Assembly (NCBI GenBank): GCA_024639025.1
Contig: JAHEJF010000037.1
Coordinates: 1-10,094 of the forward strand
Origin: Ahrensia sp.
GTDB lineage: Bacteria; Pseudomonadota; Alphaproteobacteria; Rhizobiales; Rhizobiaceae
Length of the DNA: 10,094 bases
Direction of reading: 5' to 3'
Part shown: positions 6,322 to 10,094 of the stretch, one piece after another
Layout: every line of letters starts with the position of its first letter
How positions within the stretch are numbered: the stretch's first letter is position 1
Notes under the pieces: generated by a model
What the model was told of the DNA's origin: nothing
The model's input: the letters and a program-made list of their open reading frames with translations, nothing else
The model's database searches: none
Program-made: the position numbers and the translations under genes

Positions 6322-6549
6322 TCAAGCGGGATCGCGGAGTTCGTTTTCAAGACCTGCATCAACGATAATGCGCCGAGCCAGTGAAATTTTTTCCGATTCC
6401 ACCAGAATTCTTTGCGGAATTGCGCCGATCGAGCCTTCCAATGTGCTGGTGTTCCTATCCGTCCAAATGGATTCTATCCCTGCATCGCGCATCAAGGACT
6501 GCACAAATGAGAGCGTGATGATGTTGTTCGACCGCAGTAGCTCTTCCAT
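6322..6549 (-). CDS. DUF2007 domain protein (putative signal-transducing)
   Basis: A 75-residue protein with the whole DUF2007 pattern: MEELLRSNNIITLSFVQSLM (1-20), DAGIE (22-26), STLEGSIGAIPQRILVES (35-52) and the closing helix LARRIIVDAGLENELR (57-72). This family is described only as a putative prokaryotic signal-transducing protein; its partner and ligand are unknown. The start at the complement of 6547-6549 is chosen because it is where family members begin; the frame stays open upstream to 6633, but those 28 residues are arginine-rich and unlike the family. No clear Shine-Dalgarno is visible before it, so the start is less sure than the frame. It is first in a two-gene unit with the TrmN6-like methyltransferase and divergent from ispB across about 148 bases. 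Confidence 0.82.
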   Translation of the reverse strand: MEELLRSNNIITLSFVQSLMRDAGIESIWTDRNTSTLEGSIGAIPQRILVESEKISLARRIIVDAGLENELRDPA

Positions 6550-6697
6550 GGGAATTTTGTAGTGACATCTGGAGCGCATCACAAGTGTGCAGTGTTCACG
6601 ACCGTTCAACAAAGTGTTCCTGCGCCGCGCCAATTCGCCGCTTGCCCCTTACGGTGAGAAATTTTAAGGTAGGTGCCGGTTTACATGGAGAGTGGCA
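6550..6697. promoter_or_regulatory. Divergent intergenic region, DUF2007 gene / ispB
   Basis: This gap must hold promoters for both the minus-strand DUF2007-methyltransferase unit and ispB, because the genes point away from each other. I see an AT-rich patch (AAATTTTAA, 6659-6667) just before ispB and the small palindrome CACAAGTGTG (6580-6589), but no convincing -35/-10 pair on either strand. Confidence 0.35.
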
Positions 6698-7711
6698 TTG
6701 GGCGTTGTAGTACCCATTAGTGAAGCGCCAAGGGGCAATGGTATCACAGCACTGACGGAACTTTGTGCACCAGGCATGAAGCGTGTCAATGAACTGATTT
6801 TGTCGAAGGCCGGATCAGACGTGGAGATGATTCCGGAAGTCGCCCGGCATTTGATTTCCTCGGGAGGCAAACGCCTGCGCCCCATGCTGACACTCGCTGC
6901 GGCCCAAATGTGCGGTTACGAAGGTGATGGCGACATCAAGCTGGCAACCAGCGTCGAATTCATGCACACGGCAACGCTTTTGCATGATGATGTTGTGGAC
7001 GAAAGCGACCGGCGTCGTTCAAAGCCAACCGCGCGCATGATTTGGGGTAACCAAGCCTCTGTTCTTGTTGGTGATTTCTTGCTTGGCCAAGCCTTCAAGA
7101 TGATGGTCGAGGTGGGCTCGATGGATGCGCTGGATGTCCTGTCAACGGCCGCGTCGATTATTGCAGAAGGCGAAGTAATGCAGCTGGCAGCTGCCAAGAA
7201 CCTCGCAACGACCGAAGATGAGTATCTTTGGGTCATCAACGCAAAGACCGCGGCGCTGTTTTCTGCAGCCTCGGAAGTTGGTCCCATCATTGCCAATGGC
7301 AAGCATGAGGAGCGTACCGCGCTGAAGTCTTTCGGCACCAATTTGGGTCTGGCGTTCCAATTGGTTGACGATGTTCTTGATTACAGTGGTGACGCAAAAG
7401 ACTTGGGCAAGAATGTCGGAGACGACTTCCGGGAAGGAAAAATCACGCTGCCGGTTTTGCTCGCTTACCGTCGCGGCACAGAGGAAGAGCGTGAATTCTG
7501 GAAGGATAGTCTCGAAGGCGGCAACAATGACGACGCGCAACTGGAAAAAGCCCGCGCGTTGATGGCCAAATACGGTGCACTTTCTGACACAATAACCCGC
7601 GCCAGACACTTCGGAGCTATTGCGCATGACGCGCTTGGCCCGTTCAAACAGTCGCCGGTCAAGAATGCACTGCTGGATGTAGTCGATTTCTGTGTTTCCC
7701 GCGTAAATTGA
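6698..7711 (+). CDS. ispB: All-trans polyprenyl diphosphate synthase (octa-/decaprenyl)
   Basis: A 337-residue trans-prenyl chain elongase that adds IPP units to an allylic diphosphate to make the ubiquinone side chain. It shows GGKRLRP (56-62), the first Asp-rich motif LLHDDVVDESDRRR (94-107) and the second, FQLVDDVLDYSGD (220-232). The fifth residue before the first DDxxD is Ala92; a small residue here is known to permit long products, so C40-C50 rather than a short chain. The exact length cannot be read, though relatives in this order usually make decaprenyl. A TTG start at 6698 is preferred because GGAG (6687-6690) lies seven bases upstream; a GTG at 6692 would almost touch that site. Downstream are the TPR gene and ispE on the same strand; ispE supplies its precursors. 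Confidence 0.95.
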   Translation: MGVVVPISEAPRGNGITALTELCAPGMKRVNELILSKAGSDVEMIPEVARHLISSGGKRLRPMLTLAAAQMCGYEGDGDIKLATSVEFMHTATLLHDDVVDESDRRRSKPTARMIWGNQASVLVGDFLLGQAFKMMVEVGSMDALDVLSTAASIIAEGEVMQLAAAKNLATTEDEYLWVINAKTAALFSAASEVGPIIANGKHEERTALKSFGTNLGLAFQLVDDVLDYSGDAKDLGKNVGDDFREGKITLPVLLAYRRGTEEEREFWKDSLEGGNNDDAQLEKARALMAKYGALSDTITRARHFGAIAHDALGPFKQSPVKNALLDVVDFCVSRVN

Positions 7712-7797
7712 AACTTGCTTCCACCGTTGCGGCGTTAACACAAAACGGCCATTGTGAAGCTATATTCGGCTTAACGAATCAGCATAGGTAGCTTGTG
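7712..7797 (+). promoter_or_regulatory. Possible promoter of the TPR gene
   Basis: TTAACA (7735-7740) and TATATT (7761-7766) each match five of six bases of the -35 and -10 consensus, but their 20-base spacing is longer than the usual 16-18. AGGT (7786-7789) serves as ribosome-binding site eight bases before ATG 7798. The gene could be read from here or from ispB. Confidence 0.25.
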
Positions 7798-9612
7798 ATG
7801 GCCAAAGCCCGCAAACGCATTACAATTCTTACAGCCATGTTTTTCAGCGCCTCTGCGCTGGTGGCGCCGTCAAACGCCAAAGAGGCGGAAGCGCAAGAGT
7901 TGCGATCCGCCGATTCTTTCGCGGGGGCTTATCTGGCTGGTGGCGCAGCAATGCGCGATTTCGATTTTGATGCTGCGTCATTTTACTACGACAGAGCCTT
8001 GCGATTTGATCCGGACAATCCCGATTTGCAGCGAGAATTGATGATCGCACGGATCAGCAATGGCGAGTTTGATTCCGCCCTGCCACTGGCCGAAAGTCTC
8101 ATGGATGTCGTTGAAATTGAACGCATATCTCGCTTGGCACTCGGTCTGGATGCGCTGCGAAAAGAACAGTATGAGTTGGTGCCTGCGATGCTGATATTGC
8201 GCCAGCCCAATGAAATTGAAAGCCTGATCACCGGTATCATCACCGGCTGGTCACACTTTGGCTCTGGCAATACCGATGCCGCTTTAAGAACCATTGCAGA
8301 CTTGTCGGGCCCCGATTGGTACACGCTGTTTCAGACCTATCATGGCGCTCTCATTGCTGATGCGGATGGGCGAACCGAGCAGGCACGGGAGCTTTATGAC
8401 CAGGCAATAAACAATGCGACGGGCGGGAGTGCGTCTCCACTGACCTATTTGCGGCTGGTCGAGGCCTATGCCGGATTTTTGGCGCGGCAAGGCGATGTGC
8501 AGCAAGCAAAGGAAGTCATCGAGCGTGGTCTGGGCATCGCACCAAATAGTCCGACTTTATTGCATTTTTCATCGACACTGACTTCAGATTCCAAAGTGCG
8601 CTACATCAAGACACCAACAGACGGTGCGGCGGAAATTCTGCTGAACATCGGATCAGCGATCAATCGCGATGGTGCTGAGACATTTGCTTCGATTTACCTG
8701 GAAATGTCGCGCACTGCGAATCCTGAAGAACCGCAGACATTGTTTGAATTGGGCAGTATCGCAGACCGGTTGGACCTGACCGAGCGCTCAATTGAGTTGT
8801 TCTCCGGCGTTTTACCCGATTCGCCACTGTATCGCACCGCTGCCTTGCAACGCGGACTGGGCCTGTCACGACTGGACCGCAACGCCGAGGCTGTAGAAAC
8901 GCTGCGAAGCCTGGTCGCTGAAGCACCGGAAGATTACAGCGGTTACATTGCATTGGGCGGCGTGCTCGCCACAGAACGGCGCTACGAGGAAGCCATCGAA
9001 GTGTATGAAGGCGCCTTGACCCATCTTGATCGCACCGATGCCCGGTTCTGGCCACTGCACTATCGCTTGGGCATCGCCTATGAGCGCACAAAGCAATGGC
9101 CAAAGGCTGAGGAAATCTTCAAATACGCTCTTGAGTTGTCGCCGAACCAGCCAGATATCCTGAATTATCTCGGCTATTCCTGGATCGACATGAACATCAA
9201 TCTGGATGAGGGCATGGATATGATCCGGATGGCGGTCGAAATGCGGCCGCGTGACGGCTATATCGTCGATTCACTCGGCTGGGCCCAATATCGGCTTGGG
9301 CAGTTTGACGAAGCGGTTGAATCGCTGGAGCGTGCCGCTGATCTGCGTCCGCGTGATCCCACAATCAACGACCATTTGGGCGATGCCTATTGGCGTGTCG
9401 GACGAAAGCTTGAAGCTGCCTATCAGTGGAGCCAGGTTCTGGATATGGACCCCGAAGACGTGGACATGGAGTTCATCAAAGCCAAACTGGAAGCGGCCAA
9501 TCGTGGTGACATGCCTCTGATCGCTGAAAGCAGCATTGATGAGGATACCGGCGGAGCCCAGGCAACCAAGGACGAGAAAAATGCGTCTGGTGGCAACACA
9601 GATGACGGCTGA
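7798..9612 (+). CDS. Exported tetratricopeptide-repeat protein
   Basis: A 604-residue protein with an N-terminal signal peptide (basic MAKARKR, hydrophobic 8-23, likely cut near SNA at 25-27), so probably periplasmic. There is no lipobox cysteine. TPR units occupy most of the rest: one near the start (about 39-72, ending in DRALRFDPDNPDL) and an array over about residues 350-560, with repeated endings such as ALELSPNQPDI, AVEMRPRDGYI, AADLRPRDPTI and VLDMDPEDV. The segment around NYLGYSWID (456-464) and DSLGWAQYRLG is typical of alphaproteobacterial proteins of this kind. The last ~40 residues are acidic, low in complexity and probably disordered. TPRs bind partner proteins; the partner and cell role are unknown. 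ATG 7798 is chosen over GTG 7795 for its spacing to AGGT. It sits between ispB and ispE. Confidence 0.88.
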   Translation: MAKARKRITILTAMFFSASALVAPSNAKEAEAQELRSADSFAGAYLAGGAAMRDFDFDAASFYYDRALRFDPDNPDLQRELMIARISNGEFDSALPLAESLMDVVEIERISRLALGLDALRKEQYELVPAMLILRQPNEIESLITGIITGWSHFGSGNTDAALRTIADLSGPDWYTLFQTYHGALIADADGRTEQARELYDQAINNATGGSASPLTYLRLVEAYAGFLARQGDVQQAKEVIERGLGIAPNSPTLLHFSSTLTSDSKVRYIKTPTDGAAEILLNIGSAINRDGAETFASIYLEMSRTANPEEPQTLFELGSIADRLDLTERSIELFSGVLPDSPLYRTAALQRGLGLSRLDRNAEAVETLRSLVAEAPEDYSGYIALGGVLATERRYEEAIEVYEGALTHLDRTDARFWPLHYRLGIAYERTKQWPKAEEIFKYALELSPNQPDILNYLGYSWIDMNINLDEGMDMIRMAVEMRPRDGYIVDSLGWAQYRLGQFDEAVESLERAADLRPRDPTINDHLGDAYWRVGRKLEAAYQWSQVLDMDPEDVDMEFIKAKLEAANRGDMPLIAESSIDEDTGGAQATKDEKNASGGNTDDG

Positions 9613-9647
9613 ACTGGTTGGCGGTTTACGATAAACTACATCAACGG

Positions 9648-9670
9648 AAGTCAAAGTCTGGACTTTACTT
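9648..9670 (+). terminator. Hairpin between the TPR gene and ispE
   Basis: AAGT plus AAAGTC (9648-9658, with one bulged C at 9652) pairs with GACTTTACTT (9661-9670), a stem of up to ten pairs with a very tight loop. No T-run follows, so it may weaken read-through or stabilise the upstream mRNA rather than end transcription fully. A smaller GTTTA-CGA-TAAAC hairpin lies at 9624-9636. Confidence 0.35.
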
Positions 9671-9696
9671 GGCCGGCGACCGTAAAATGTCCCGCC

Positions 9697-10094
9697 ATGC
9701 AACTTACACAAGCACCTGCAAAGATAAATCTTGCCCTGCACGTAACCGGCCAACGCCCGGACGGCTATCACTTGCTTGATACGATCGCGGTGTTTGCCAG
9801 TACGATCCATGCAAGTGACACAATCATTGTCGGCAATTCGGCGCATGACGGTTTCCATATCAGCGGCCCGTTCGCTGAAAAGTTGCAGGAAAACGCCGCC
9901 GAAGAAAACCTGATTATCAGGGCACGGGATCATGTGCGCGATATTGCTCTTGATGCTGGCACCCCAACGCCGCCGATCCATATCAGCCTGGTCAAGCGCC
10001 TGCCGATCGCAGCCGGACTGGGTGGCGGTTCAGCCGACGCTGCTGCAACATTCAAGGCGCTCTATCGGTATTGGGAGGTCGGATATCACCCGCA
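9697..10094 (+). CDS. ispE: 4-diphosphocytidyl-2-C-methyl-D-erythritol kinase (N-terminal part)
   Basis: The first 132 codons of a GHMP-family kinase; the gene runs off the window end. IspE phosphorylates CDP-methylerythritol at the 2-hydroxyl in the MEP route to IPP and DMAPP. Seen here are APAKINLALHV (6-16) with the catalytic-site lysine Lys9, RPDGYH (20-25), which is diagnostic of IspE, and the ATP-binding glycine motif LPIAAGLGGGSADAAA (102-117) with the catalytic Asp114. ATG 9697 begins the protein at its normal N-terminus; another ATG at 9687 is in a different frame. No strong Shine-Dalgarno is visible. It lies 84 bases after the TPR gene, on the same strand as ispB, the enzyme that uses its pathway's product. 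Confidence 0.95.
   Translation, partial: MQLTQAPAKINLALHVTGQRPDGYHLLDTIAVFASTIHASDTIIVGNSAHDGFHISGPFAEKLQENAAEENLIIRARDHVRDIALDAGTPTPPIHISLVKRLPIAAGLGGGSADAAATFKALYRYWEVGYHP

Noticed and set aside
6550..6633. Longer N-terminus (28 residues) for the DUF2007 protein
   Set aside because: The added residues are Arg-rich and absent from the family pattern, which starts at MEELL.
7142..7741. 199-codon minus-strand frame within ispB
   Set aside because: It is antisense to a clear polyprenyl synthetase, with no domain and no plausible start context.
9271..9981. 236-codon minus-strand frame across the TPR gene end and ispE
   Set aside because: It spans two real genes and their intergenic gap, and the translated sequence shows no family features.
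1..10094. Possible defence system, prophage, transposon or CRISPR content
   Set aside because: All genes on both strands are accounted for by housekeeping or conserved families; no integrase, transposase, terminal repeats, regularly spaced repeats or tRNA gene was found.

Overview
The window reads as an ordinary chromosomal stretch of an alphaproteobacterium, most likely a member of the Hyphomicrobiales (Rhizobiales). The basis is the close resemblance, recalled from the families rather than searched, of the Sua5, FAD-oxidase, DUF6101-like, UbiA, PurD, DUF2007, TrmN6-like, polyprenyl synthetase, TPR and IspE proteins to rhizobial relatives, together with moderate-to-high GC and dense, short-gap gene packing. 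No RNA gene, insertion sequence, phage gene or CRISPR array is visible, and no gene-free stretch exceeds about 225 bases.

Layout. Bases 1-1606 (+): the tail of a Sua5-type threonylcarbamoyl-AMP synthase overlaps a D-2-hydroxyacid (D-2-hydroxyglutarate-like) FAD dehydrogenase. After a 225-base AT-rich leader comes a conserved protein of unknown function (1832-2395, +), which converges on ubiA (2440-3414, -). ubiA is divergent from purD (3542-4804, +). Next is a small exported Spy/CpxP-like protein (4997-5467, +), preceded by a tandem 20-bp repeat that looks like an operator. It converges on a two-gene minus-strand unit: a DUF2007 protein (6322-6549) followed by a TrmN6-like methyltransferase (5543-6319). 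Divergent from that unit run ispB (6698-7711), an exported TPR protein (7798-9612) and the start of ispE (9697 to the window edge), all on the plus strand.

How the genes fit together. Three genes belong to one metabolic line. IspE is a step of the MEP pathway that makes IPP/DMAPP, IspB extends these to the long polyprenyl diphosphate, and UbiA joins that tail to 4-hydroxybenzoate for ubiquinone. The FAD dehydrogenase is of a type that passes electrons towards the quinone pool, directly or through ETF. Sua5 and the TrmN6-like enzyme both serve tRNA modification. PurD is purine housekeeping. The Spy-like protein is the one gene that looks like a stress-responsive envelope factor, and the 20-bp repeat upstream is the clearest unexplained non-coding signal. 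I found no convincing new multi-gene system. The best leads are the putative operator of the Spy-like gene, the DUF2007/methyltransferase pairing and the unknown protein at 1832-2395.
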